Shown: positions 13,473-20,637 of the stretch, one piece after another | Numbering within the stretch: position 1 is the stretch's first letter | Layout of the letters: every line of letters begins with the position of its first letter | DNA from: Ectobacillus sp048976805 | GTDB taxonomy: Bacteria; Bacillota; Bacilli; Bacillales; Bacillaceae_G | Direction of reading: 5' to 3' | DNA: 24,051 bases | NCBI GenBank assembly: GCA_048976805.1 | Contig: JBHGUR010000028.1 | Location: forward strand, 1 to 24,051 | The notes under the pieces: model-generated | The model's input: the letters and a program-made list of their open reading frames with translations, nothing else | What the model was told of the DNA's origin: nothing | Databases searched by the model: none | Translations under genes and position numbers: made by a program

Positions 13473-13780
13473 CAACAGCATAAAGAACGATAATCAGCAG
13501 GCTGATTATCGTGTGGTGAAGCAGCAGGCTGTTTTGACCGTTTATTTTGAAGGGGAGTAGGGGCATTGTTTGTACCGGACTGGAAGAGCTTAACTAATAA
13601 GGGCGTATAGTTTGCGGTCAACCTATTATGGCGGAATCTTTCGAATGCATGCGTTTTTATCCTAGCGGGCGTTAGCTGAATTAGCAGGTAGTTGAAAAGC
13701 GGAGCGATAACACTTTTTGTAATTTGTTTGTTAAAATATGTAAAATTTATTGGAGCAAGAGAAACAAAATAATCGTTCAT
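13472..13780 (-). CDS. Hypothetical 102-residue protein, first gene of a coupled pair
   Basis: I do not recognise this protein. Residues 1-60 look folded, with alternating hydrophobic and basic residues (FTYFNKQITKSVIAPLFNYL). The C-terminal 30 residues are polar, rich in Pro, Asn and Gln, and end in LCC. The ATG at 13780 follows GGGAGG at 9 bases; an upstream in-frame ATG (13813) has no ribosome site. TATAAT lies upstream on this strand at 13846-13851 but without a clear -35. Its stop overlaps the start of the membrane protein gene. A perfect 12-bp palindrome lies in its last codons. Confidence 0.68.
   Translation of the reverse strand: MNDYFVSLAPINFTYFNKQITKSVIAPLFNYLLIQLTPARIKTHAFERFRHNRLTANYTPLLVKLFQSGTNNAPTPLQNKRSKQPAASPHDNQPADYRSLCC
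13487..13512. repeat. 12-bp palindrome in the coupled gene pair
   Basis: ACGATAATCAGC and GCTGATTATCGT are exact reverse complements with AG between. It lies 15 bases upstream of the reinitiation site, inside the end of the first gene. It could shape coupling between the two genes or be an internal operator. No T run follows on the coding strand. Confidence 0.7.
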
Positions 13781-13974
13781 AAGAGATATCCTCCCATAAA
13801 ATAAGCTGTTCATATTATTCGAGAGGTCGGTAATTTTATACGAGTATTATAACATTTGTATATCAAGTTAATTTGATTTTCGGTATAAATAATTATGAAT
13901 CCGCATCGTGGGATAAACAGCCTTTTTCTATAAAGCTGAGTGTATTAGGGAAGGGCGGAATGGGAGAAGAGAAG

Positions 13975-14015
13975 GATAAAACAATCAGTGGAGCGCTCTT
14001 TTTATCTCCACTGAT
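13975..14015 (-). terminator. Terminator of the 38-codon gene
   Basis: ATCAGTGGAG and CTCCACTGAT pair perfectly over 10 bp across 12 bases. Read leftward, TTGTTTTAT follows. Confidence 0.75.
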
Positions 14016-14027
14016 CGAAGTGCCATT

Positions 14028-14144
14028 TTACTGCTTTGAATCCTGTATACCCTGCTTTTCTTTTTTTGTCATCGGTGACGGTGTATCAATCGGAGCGTGA
14101 TTTGTTGCTTGGCGATTGGCTTTTTTCTTTTTTCCTTTTGCCAT
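14028..14144 (-). CDS. Small basic protein, 38 residues
   Basis: The protein begins MAKGKKKKANRQATNHAP, contains the segment DTPSPMTKKEK and ends in QDSKQ. It is very basic and lacks hydrophobic segments, resembling small acid-soluble or nucleic-acid-associated Bacillus peptides in composition, but I recognise no family. Evidence that it is real: AAAGGAGG lies 8 bases before the ATG, a good sigma-A promoter lies 62 bases upstream, and a hairpin terminator follows its stop. A Zur-like site overlaps that promoter, so it may be part of the neighbouring zinc locus. It lies downstream of zagA in the same direction. Confidence 0.75.
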   Translation of the reverse strand: MAKGKKKKANRQATNHAPIDTPSPMTKKEKQGIQDSKQ

Positions 14145-14205
14145 AAAGGTTCCTCCTTTATTTTAGATAGGCTTAATGTAACCAAGTGTGCAACATTTAT
14201 CCGGG

Positions 14206-14233
14206 ATTATATCGTAATTGCTTCGATTTGCAA
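14206..14233 (-). promoter_or_regulatory. Promoter of the 38-codon gene with a degenerate Zur-like site
   Basis: On the minus strand TTGCAA (14233-14228), 16 bases, TATAAT (14211-14206). Positions 14209-14229 form a 9-3-9 arrangement on this strand, AAATCGAAG-CAA-TTACGATAT, matching 15 of 18 arm positions of the Bacillus Zur box. The promoter is good; the Zur-like site is weaker than the one at 15668. Confidence 0.55.
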
Positions 14234-14248
14234 AAGGATTTATTTAGA

Positions 14249-15430
14249 TTAGCTATTGTATAAGAGAGCTGGAAGAGGGTCGGTAAATGTACCCCAGTTT
14301 TCATTCATTTCGTCATCTGTCAGCAAACAAGTGTCTAATGATTGCTCGATTATAGCTTGCTGCATATCAATGCCAATAAATACAAGTTCTGTCATGCGAT
14401 CTCCGTATACAGCATCCCAACGTTTTAAAAGGTCAGGGTCTTCTGCGATAATTTGTTTTTGTTCTTCCTGTGAATATGTCGCTACCCATTCGCCTGCTCC
14501 TTGAATCGTAATCGAAGTACCTGCTTGTGATAGAAGGATTGTCATATCATTCCGAGATGCGACCCACAAAAATCCTTTGGCGCGCACTACATCAATGGGC
14601 CAATTTTCCAGCCAATGCATGAGACGGGCCGGGTGGAATGGACGTTTTCTTCGGTACACAAAAGAAGAAATTCCGTATTCCTCTGTTTCAGGGGTGTGCT
14701 CCTCGTTCAATTCCTTAATCCAACCGGCTGCTTGGCTCGCTTTATCAAAGTCAAATAAATGTGTATTTAAAATTTCTTTTAAATCAACTTGGGAGAAAAT
14801 AGTTGTAATGACTTTTGCTTCAGGGTTTAGTTTATGGAGCAAGCTTTTTAATTCAAGCACATCTTCTTCATCGAGCAAATCGGCTTTGTTCAGTAAAATA
14901 ACGTTTGCAAATTCGATTTGGTCAATTAGCAGGTCGATTACCTCGCGCGTATCATTTTCATTTGCTCCTTGCTGGCGGTTCAGCAAGCTTTCGCCGGATG
15001 CATAATCATCCCAAAAGCGATTGGCATCAACAACTGTTACCATTGTATCTAACCGGCATTTTTTCGTTAAATCAATGCCGACTTCTTCATCGATATATGT
15101 AAAAGTTTGGGCAACCGGAATTGGCTCGCTTATGCCGGATGATTCAATTACAATATAATCAATATTTCCCTCGTCAACAAGGCGCTCTACTTCAATCATT
15201 AAATCTTCGCGCAGTGTACAGCAAATACAGCCGTTTTGCATTTCCACCAGCTTTTCTTCCGTACGGGAAAAGCCGCCCTGTTTTACTAAGGCCGCATCGA
15301 CATTGACTTCACTCATATCGTTTACAATAACAGCGACCTTCAATCCTTCGCGATTAGCGAGAATATGGTTTAATAACGTTGTTTTTCCAGAACCTAGGTA
15401 GCCGCTAAGTACAGTTACAGGTATTTTCAT
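14249..15430 (-). CDS. zagA: ZagA (YciC), zinc-responsive G3E GTPase metallochaperone
   Basis: This is a 393-residue COG0523/G3E GTPase. In B. subtilis YciC/ZagA is strongly induced under zinc limitation, uses GTP and responds to ZTP, and supports zinc-dependent folate synthesis. The P-loop GYLGSGKTT is at 10-18, the metal-binding CICC at 68-71, the NKAD guanine motif at about 180, and the C-terminal CobW_C domain starts near 255 (ISSFVYRRKRPFHPARL). Similarity to YciC runs end to end. The ATG at 15430 follows GAGGAG. It is divergent from the permease pair with a perfect Zur box between them, but a MITE lies in its 5' region. Confidence 0.92.
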   Translation of the reverse strand: MKIPVTVLSGYLGSGKTTLLNHILANREGLKVAVIVNDMSEVNVDAALVKQGGFSRTEEKLVEMQNGCICCTLREDLMIEVERLVDEGNIDYIVIESSGISEPIPVAQTFTYIDEEVGIDLTKKCRLDTMVTVVDANRFWDDYASGESLLNRQQGANENDTREVIDLLIDQIEFANVILLNKADLLDEEDVLELKSLLHKLNPEAKVITTIFSQVDLKEILNTHLFDFDKASQAAGWIKELNEEHTPETEEYGISSFVYRRKRPFHPARLMHWLENWPIDVVRAKGFLWVASRNDMTILLSQAGTSITIQGAGEWVATYSQEEQKQIIAEDPDLLKRWDAVYGDRMTELVFIGIDMQQAIIEQSLDTCLLTDDEMNENWGTFTDPLPALLYNS

Positions 15431-15489
15431 GCATCACATCTCCTCATCTTTAAACGTAATTGTTGTAATGTTTATTTTTTTAACTTCAA

Positions 15490-15613
15490 GGCTCTGTTAA
15501 AGGCTAATGGTGATTTGGCTTTATTTGTTGATTTGGAACGAAAAGCGGCTCGGCCTCGCCCGCGGAAAGCGGCCGCCTGTAGGGGGAAATCAACAATCGA
15601 GTTTAACAGAGCC
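15490..15613. mobile_element. 124-bp MITE with 8-bp target duplication
   Basis: GGCTCTGTTAAA (15490-15501) and TTTAACAGAGCC (15602-15613) are perfect 12-bp terminal inverted repeats. The 8-bp direct repeats AACTTCAA flank them at 15482-15489 and 15614-15621. A second inverted pair, TTGTTGATTT (15525-15534) with AAATCAACAA (15587-15596), and a GC-rich centre allow one long hairpin. There is no ORF of its own. An 8-bp duplication and a GG-CTGTT-AAA end suggest mobilisation by an IS6- or ISL3-type transposase, which is inference. The centre is much richer in G+C than its surroundings. Confidence 0.9.
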
Positions 15614-15617
15614 AACT

Positions 15618-15653
15618 TCAAAAATAGCAAGGATGAATACCGGCCGGAATCAT
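15618..15653 (-). CDS. Short leader ORF or rpmE2 relic (11 codons)
   Basis: The peptide is MIPAGIHPCYF. It follows AAGGGGGTG directly downstream of the Zur box, in the zagA direction; the ribosome site is rather close to the ATG. AGIHPxY is the hallmark start of ribosomal protein L31, whose zinc-free paralogue RpmE2 is Zur-controlled in B. subtilis. It may be the relic of an rpmE2 gene or a leader peptide. The stop falls in the MITE target site, so the ORF was already short before the insertion. Confidence 0.35.
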   Translation of the reverse strand: MIPAGIHPCYF

Positions 15654-15667
15654 CACCCCCTTTTTTC

Positions 15668-15688
15668 AAATCGTAAATGTTACGATTT
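15668..15688. promoter_or_regulatory. Zur box between divergent zinc genes
   Basis: AAATCGTAA and TTACGATTT are perfect 9-bp arms around ATG, identical in both arms to the B. subtilis Zur consensus. Rightward, TTCAAA (15665-15670) and TAAAAT (15688-15693) are 17 bases apart and bracket the box. Leftward, a weaker pair (TTAAAT, TACGAT) also overlaps it. One operator could therefore repress both directions when zinc is sufficient. Confidence 0.9.
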
Positions 15689-15789
15689 AAAATTTAATAT
15701 AAATTCCAAAAAGATGCAAGAGAAAAAGGAATAGAAAAATAGGACAAGCATATATTTCTACTATTCTGGCAGTTGTAAGGGGGATGAAA

Positions 15790-16770
15790 ATGGTTGTATC
15801 TCGTTTTTCGCGGGATTTAATAGGGTGGCTGCTATTAGCGCTGTTTTTATTTTTATTTTTCTTTATAGACTTCACTAATATATCAAATTTAAAAAAGGAG
15901 GTTCCAAGCGATTGGCTAAATGTAAATGCCATCTTCTTAAGCATTTTTCTTGAAGCAATTCCATTTGTACTTCTTGGCGTATTTGTATCAGCTATTATTC
16001 AAACATTTGTTTCAGAGGATACGGTAAAAAGAATATTGCCCAAATCAGCATTATTCGCTGTTTTTCCGGCAGCACTTGCAGGCATATTTGTTCCGATGTG
16101 CGAATGTGCCATCGTTCCGATTGTGCGGCGGCTCATTCAAAAAGGGATGCCGACACATATCGGAATGGTTATTCTAGTAAGCACGCCTATTTTGAATCCG
16201 GTTGTGTTTGCTTCTACATATTATGCATTCCGGGGAGCGCCCCATATCGCGTACTACCGCATGGGACTCGCTTTTTTAGCGGCTGTTGCAATCGGTTTTG
16301 TTATATATGCTCTGTTTCGAAAGCAGCAGGTAATCCGGAATATAACGGATGTACAAAACGGCCATATCGGCGAAAACCGCTTGAAAGAAACGCTGTATCA
16401 TGCAGCTGATGAGTTTTTTGATACAGGAAAATATTTGCTAATCGGAGCTTTTTTAGCGAGCTTGTTTCAAACATTTTTAGATCGTGAAATGCTTACGCAA
16501 ATTGGATCTAGCCAAGTTTTTGCTCCGGTTGTCATGATGGGGTTTGGGTATGTATTGTCGCTTTGCTCAGAAGCGGACGCTTTTATTGCCGCCTCGTTAC
16601 AGCACGCTTTTACAGATAAATCATTGCTGGCGTTCCTTATATTTGGGCCGATGATTGACTTTAAAAATACATTGATGCTGCTCGCTTATTTTAAAAAGCG
16701 ATTTGTGCTCGCGTTTATTTGGATCGTAACTGTAACTGTGTATACAATTGTGCAGCTTTTTGCTTTTTAA
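15790..16770 (+). CDS. ycgR: Predicted permease, YcgR/YraQ family (DUF318)
   Basis: This 326-residue membrane protein belongs to the PF03773 permease family, with about eight membrane segments. The family core is visible as PMCECAIVPIVRRLIQKGMP followed by ILVSTPILNP near residues 105-145, with a conserved CxC pair that could handle a metal. A second, similar half starts near 220. Two ATGs are possible; the second (15790) is 6 bases after AAGGGGG and was chosen, the first has no gap. The gene pairs with the next gene as in B. subtilis ycgR-ycgQ. The Zur box upstream implies a role in zinc transport or allocation, which is inference. Confidence 0.85.
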   Translation: MVVSRFSRDLIGWLLLALFLFLFFFIDFTNISNLKKEVPSDWLNVNAIFLSIFLEAIPFVLLGVFVSAIIQTFVSEDTVKRILPKSALFAVFPAALAGIFVPMCECAIVPIVRRLIQKGMPTHIGMVILVSTPILNPVVFASTYYAFRGAPHIAYYRMGLAFLAAVAIGFVIYALFRKQQVIRNITDVQNGHIGENRLKETLYHAADEFFDTGKYLLIGAFLASLFQTFLDREMLTQIGSSQVFAPVVMMGFGYVLSLCSEADAFIAASLQHAFTDKSLLAFLIFGPMIDFKNTLMLLAYFKKRFVLAFIWIVTVTVYTIVQLFAF

Positions 16771-16781
16771 GGAGGGGAAAA

Positions 16782-17636
16782 ATGAAGCAGCCGGAGAAGT
16801 TTCATATGTATATCCGGGGAATTATTTTGCTTGGTTTTGGCATGTTGTTATTTAAGTTGCTTGTCACAGGGAATATTGAAAACTTTATTGCGCCAAAAAT
16901 GATGAAGTTTGTGTATTTTACGTTTTTTATTTCTGTATTGCTAGGAAGTGTACAAATTTGGCGCAGCGCGGAACAAACATCTTGCAGCTGTACATGCGCT
17001 TTGCATAATTATCCGAAAACAGCTGCGCGGTCGCTTGTGTATTACAGTTTATTTGTATTGCCGATTATAAGCGCTTTTTTATTTTCGGATATAACAATTG
17101 ATGGAAAGGTAGCGGCTAAAAGGGGGGTTACGCTTGCCGGGGAGCAGCAAGGCAAGATTGCCGATAACAGTTTGGAAAGCCTGCTATCTGATGAAGATGA
17201 AGCGCCTTCCCCGCAATTGCAGGAACCGCCTGAAGGATATTATGAAAAACTGGAGCGGCGATTGCAAAGCAGCGACAAAATAAATGTGACCGAGGACGAA
17301 TACATTTCGATTATGGAGGTAATCGGGCGGGATGTAGAAGGATTTAAGGGAAAACAAATTACCTTCACCGGTTTTGTCCATAGAGAAGAAGATTTAGGAA
17401 AGGAAAAAATAGTGCTTGCCCGTTACGGCATTACGTGTTGCGTGGCGGATGCTTCCGTACTGGGCATGCTGGCAACAGGGGCAGAGACAGCTTCTTTACA
17501 GGAAGGAGAGTGGGTAGAAGTAACCGGCACATTGGATAAAACGATTTATATTGATACGTTGCTTCCAATTGTACAGATTCAGAAGTTGAAAAAAGTAGAG
17601 GCGCCGAAAACACCGTATTTGTACCAAAAATTTTAA
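16782..17636 (+). CDS. ycgQ: TIGR03943-family protein (YcgQ-like), permease partner
   Basis: This 284-residue protein has two hydrophobic segments near the N-terminus (about 13-33 and 43-60) and a third at about 89-106. Between them lies a cysteine-rich SCSCTC stretch that could bind a metal. A polar linker (about 125-170) leads to a globular C-terminal domain with ITFTGFVHREED, RYGITCCVADASVLG and WVEVTGTLDK. This matches the TIGR03943 family, which is almost always encoded beside a DUF318 permease. The ATG at 16782 follows AAGGAGGGG 11 bases after the permease stop. The long upstream extension would overlap the permease and was rejected. The function is probably as the permease's partner. 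Confidence 0.85.
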   Translation: MKQPEKFHMYIRGIILLGFGMLLFKLLVTGNIENFIAPKMMKFVYFTFFISVLLGSVQIWRSAEQTSCSCTCALHNYPKTAARSLVYYSLFVLPIISAFLFSDITIDGKVAAKRGVTLAGEQQGKIADNSLESLLSDEDEAPSPQLQEPPEGYYEKLERRLQSSDKINVTEDEYISIMEVIGRDVEGFKGKQITFTGFVHREEDLGKEKIVLARYGITCCVADASVLGMLATGAETASLQEGEWVEVTGTLDKTIYIDTLLPIVQIQKLKKVEAPKTPYLYQKF

Positions 17637-17723
17637 GAAACGCAGTGTCATATTGCAGTGTTTGTGCATATACCTTTTCTTTTCTCATATAGTGAAGCAT
17701 AGGCATGAAAAGGGGGAAAGGGA

Positions 17724-17864
17724 ATGGAGTATTTGTTCGAGGCTATAGCTATTTTGTTTGCGGTGCTGTTTCCATTAGGCTGCGTGGTTTGGTTTTTAAA
17801 AGAATTAATTAGCCACCTCGGGGATCCGAGTGTCATTACTCCTGTTCCTGAAGAAGAAATCTGA
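17724..17864 (+). CDS. 46-residue single-pass membrane peptide
   Basis: The peptide starts MEYLFEAIAILFAVLFPLGC, a hydrophobic segment running to about residue 26, followed by LKELISHLGDPSV and an acidic tail ending in PEEEI. AAAGGGGGAAAGGG precedes the ATG and a clear hairpin terminator begins at the last base of the stop, so both ends support a gene. I recognise no family. It may have its own transcript or be the third gene of the Zur-linked unit, since no terminator was found between 17636 and 17724. Confidence 0.72.
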   Translation: MEYLFEAIAILFAVLFPLGCVVWFLKELISHLGDPSVITPVPEEEI

Positions 17865-17890
17865 GCTCTTGCATGAAGCAAGGGCTTTTT
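17864..17890 (+). terminator. Terminator of the 46-residue peptide gene
   Basis: AGCTCTTGC and GCAAGGGCT pair (one G-T) around ATGAA, followed by TTTT. Confidence 0.82.
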
Positions 17891-17907
17891 GATTTTATGG
17901 AAAGGAG

Positions 17908-17937
17908 TTGTCTGCCCCCGTTTTCTTTCGGTATACT
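17908..17937 (+). promoter_or_regulatory. Promoter of the 17972 gene
   Basis: TTGTCT (17908-17913), 18 bases, then TATACT (17932-17937). Confidence 0.6.
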
Positions 17938-17971
17938 TGTGGGGAGAATGATTTACTAAAGAGGTATTGCT

Positions 17972-18631
17972 ATGACAAAACGAACTGCGCTAGTATTAGG
18001 GGCAAGCGGACTGGTTGGACAAGAACTAGTAGAGCAGCTGCTTGATTGTGATCACTATGCCTCCGTCACGGTTCTTGTAAGAAGGCCGATCGAGCAGCGG
18101 CATGAAAAGCTTCAGCAAAAAATTGTGGATTTTAATATTTTAGAGCAATATGAAGCTTATTTTGCTGTGGATGATGTGTACAGCTGTCTAGGCACGACAA
18201 TAAAAAAAGCAAAAACGAAAGAAAACTTCATGAAAGTCGATTATGGCTATACAATGCGCGCCGCCCGTATATGCGAGCGCAAAAACGTACATAATTTCCT
18301 TGTGATTTCCTCCATGGGGGCTAATCCAAAATCTATGTTCTTTTACTCACAGGTGAAAGGAAGGATAGAAGAGGAATTAAAGCAAGTATCTATTGAGGGA
18401 ATTCATATTTTCCGGCCGTCGCTTCTGCTTGGTGAGCGCGAGGAGTTTCGTTTCGGAGAACAAATGGCTGAAAAAATTTCTGCAGTCCTTCCGTTTCTCT
18501 ATAAAGGCCCGTTTGAAAAATATAAACCTATTTCTGCTTGGCAGGTTGCTAAAGGAATGTGTACGACGGCTTTAAGGAATAAAAAGGGAATACATATATA
18601 TGAATCGAATGCGATTGCCGGCATGCACTAA
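17972..18631 (+). CDS. NAD(P)-binding oxidoreductase, atypical SDR (HTATIP2-like)
   Basis: This 219-residue protein is a single Rossmann domain. The dinucleotide motif GASGLVGQ is at 10-17, VRRP follows strand 2, and YSCLGTT is at about 70-76. The ISSMGA strand is near 113, followed by the YxxxK pair Y125/K129. This pattern is typical of HTATIP2/YraR-like atypical short-chain dehydrogenases. The substrate is unknown. The ATG follows AAAGAGGT. There is a promoter 35 bases upstream and only a weak hairpin after the stop. Confidence 0.85.
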   Translation: MTKRTALVLGASGLVGQELVEQLLDCDHYASVTVLVRRPIEQRHEKLQQKIVDFNILEQYEAYFAVDDVYSCLGTTIKKAKTKENFMKVDYGYTMRAARICERKNVHNFLVISSMGANPKSMFFYSQVKGRIEEELKQVSIEGIHIFRPSLLLGEREEFRFGEQMAEKISAVLPFLYKGPFEKYKPISAWQVAKGMCTTALRNKKGIHIYESNAIAGMH

Positions 18632-18755
18632 AGCCAGAAACATTTCTTTGTTTGGTTTTGCAGGAAAATGATTCCTAAAGCAGCTATGTGTAACTGCATA
18701 AAAAAGCGGATCTTTTAGTAGACAACGGGCTGTACTCCAGAAAGAGGGGGATGAA

Positions 18756-19313
18756 GTGTTGGAGGGGAAAGAGTTAGATATATTGAACAAAGCTGTTGAA
18801 ACAGCAGTTATTGCGCATGAATCACAAAAGCGCAAAGGCAGCAGCATTCCGTATATTGTTCATCCCGTTACAGTGGCCATGCTTTTAATGCAAGCAGATT
18901 GTTCCCGAGATATTGTTATAGCGGGGCTTTTGCATGACACAGTGGAGGATACTTCTATGTCATATGAAACCATTCAAAATCAGTTTGGGGCAAACGTGGC
19001 CCGTTTAGTACAAGAATGTTCGGAGCATGACAAAGCAAAGGAATGGGAAGAAAGAAAACAACATATGATTAATCAGATAGAACATATTTCGGAAGAAGCA
19101 TGTATGATTATGTGTGCGGATAAGCTGCATAATATCTGCTCTGTTGCTACTAATCTGCAAACTAGCGGCGATATGGTTGGGAATCGCTTTAAGCGGGGCA
19201 AGGATAAACAGGAGTGGTATTATCGTTCGGTGGTAGAAGCGCTTGGCAAGCGGATTCCGGAATTCTCGTTATATGTACTGTTAAAACGAGAGGTAGAAGG
19301 TTTATTCGAGTGA
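18756..19313 (+). CDS. Stand-alone RelA/SpoT-type HD phosphohydrolase
   Basis: The 185-residue protein is a single HD domain like the hydrolase part of SpoT/Rel enzymes and the small alarmone hydrolases. H36 is in IPYIVHPVTVA, the HD pair H60-D61 and the catalytic ED are in GLLHDTVEDT, and D122 is in CADKLHNI. WYYRSVVEAL near the C-terminus is also a family mark. No synthetase domain is present. It could hydrolyse (p)ppGpp or a related nucleotide; the exact substrate is inferred. The start is GTG with AGAGGGGG 5 bases upstream. It converges with namA on a shared terminator. Confidence 0.85.
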   Translation: MLEGKELDILNKAVETAVIAHESQKRKGSSIPYIVHPVTVAMLLMQADCSRDIVIAGLLHDTVEDTSMSYETIQNQFGANVARLVQECSEHDKAKEWEERKQHMINQIEHISEEACMIMCADKLHNICSVATNLQTSGDMVGNRFKRGKDKQEWYYRSVVEALGKRIPEFSLYVLLKREVEGLFE

Positions 19314-19333
19314 TAATATACTGCTATTAAGGG

Positions 19334-19365
19334 AAATGAGCCGGAATAAATTCCGGCTCATTTTT
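19334..19365. terminator. Bidirectional terminator
   Basis: AAATGAGCCGGAA and TTCCGGCTCATTT form a perfect 13-bp stem around TAAA, with T or A runs on both sides. It serves the HD hydrolase gene and namA. Confidence 0.94.
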
Positions 19366-20404
19366 ATTTTGCAGGCTTTGCATTCCTCCCTGGAGCCCGG
19401 CGATATTGTTTTGGTTCATCTAGTTCAAACCCAAGTTCATTAGCGGCAGTGCGTGGAAAGTATGGATTGCGCAGAAATTCGCGGCCAATAAAAATTAAAT
19501 CAGCTTGGTGCTGCTGCAAAATCTCTTCTGCCTGCGGCCCGGTTGTAATCAGGCCGACTGCCGCTGTCGGGATGTGCACTTCATTTTTTATACGATTCGC
19601 ATATTGTACTTGGTAACCCGGATATGTTTCAATGTGCGCCGGAACGACCGCTCCAGAGCTGCAGTCAATTAAATCGACACCTTGTTCTTTCATCCATTTT
19701 GCATATGTAATATAATCCTCGATTGTCAGGCCTTCTGGATGATAATCGTTTGCGGAAATACGAACGAATAATGGCCCATCCCATACTTCCTTCACCGCAT
19801 TAATTACTTCACGCAGGAAGCGATAACGGTTTTCTGGCGAGCTCCCATATTCGTCTGTTCGCTTATTAGAAAGAGGAGATAAAAATTCATTAATGAGATA
19901 ACCGTGTGCGCCGTGAATTTCGATGATGTCAATATTTGCTTCTTTTACACGCCGTGCCGCATCGCGAAAAGCACTGATAATATTTTGAATTTGTGTTTTG
20001 GTCAATTCGATTGGTGTTTTCAGGGAGCCGTCAAAAGCAAGCGGAGATGGCGCAACAGCCGGCGTGTCCAAAACAGCTTTTCGGCCGGCATGGGCAAGCT
20101 GAATGCCGATTTTAGATTCTTGCTCATGAACAAGGTCTGCCAATGCTTTCAATCCATGTACATGCTCATCATCCCAGATTCCTAAATCTTCGGGAGAAAT
20201 GCGCCCTTCCGGCGTAACAGCGGTGGCCTCTAGAATGATAAGGCCAGCTTGCCCTATAGCGCGGGAAGCGTAATGAACAAGGTGGAAATTTGTTACTTTG
20301 CCGTCTTGTTTTTTGCAAGAATACATGCACATTGGCGACATAACAATCCGGTTTTTGAGCGTAATATCTTTAATGGTGTAAGGAGAAAAAAGAAGCGTTT
20401 GCAT
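19364..20404 (-). CDS. namA: NADPH dehydrogenase, YqjM-type old yellow enzyme
   Basis: This 346-residue FMN-dependent ene reductase reduces activated C=C bonds with NADPH and is cytoplasmic. The thermophilic-like OYE subclass marks of YqjM are all at matching positions: C26 and Y28 (MCMYSC) and the substrate-binding H164 and H167 (HGAHGY). The FMN phosphate site is in the C-terminal TTGP and FIGREFLRNP region. The last residues carry an extra basic tail compared with the 338-residue YqjM. AGGAGG precedes the ATG by about 10 bases. The gene is monocistronic. Confidence 0.94.
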   Translation of the reverse strand: MQTLLFSPYTIKDITLKNRIVMSPMCMYSCKKQDGKVTNFHLVHYASRAIGQAGLIILEATAVTPEGRISPEDLGIWDDEHVHGLKALADLVHEQESKIGIQLAHAGRKAVLDTPAVAPSPLAFDGSLKTPIELTKTQIQNIISAFRDAARRVKEANIDIIEIHGAHGYLINEFLSPLSNKRTDEYGSSPENRYRFLREVINAVKEVWDGPLFVRISANDYHPEGLTIEDYITYAKWMKEQGVDLIDCSSGAVVPAHIETYPGYQVQYANRIKNEVHIPTAAVGLITTGPQAEEILQQHQADLIFIGREFLRNPYFPRTAANELGFELDEPKQYRRAPGRNAKPAK

Positions 20405-20637
20405 AACTATGTGCCTCCTAACTAAAATATAGATTATTTTACCATCTTACCGCGCTCTAACACCAATAAAACGATTTTTATTATATTACAATAAAAGAGG
20501 GGTACGCGATAAGGAAGATTAAAAAATGAGAGGAGAACGATGTGTTACCTCGAATTTTTTTAATAGAAGCAAAAGTTTCTGCGAGTTGCATGTTGCTCGT
20601 TTATTAGGAAATAAAATGAGACAGAAAAGAAGAGGGG

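Noticed and set aside
13873..14100. 75-codon plus-strand ORF
   Set aside because: It overlaps the better supported 38-codon minus-strand gene and its terminator, and lacks a ribosome site.
15445..15475. A second Zur box directly before zagA
   Set aside because: The best 9-3-9 alignment there matches only about 12 of 18 arm positions, too weak next to the perfect site at 15668.
15472..15669. 65-codon minus-strand ORF through the MITE
   Set aside because: It reads straight through the terminal repeats of a mobile element and has no family resemblance.
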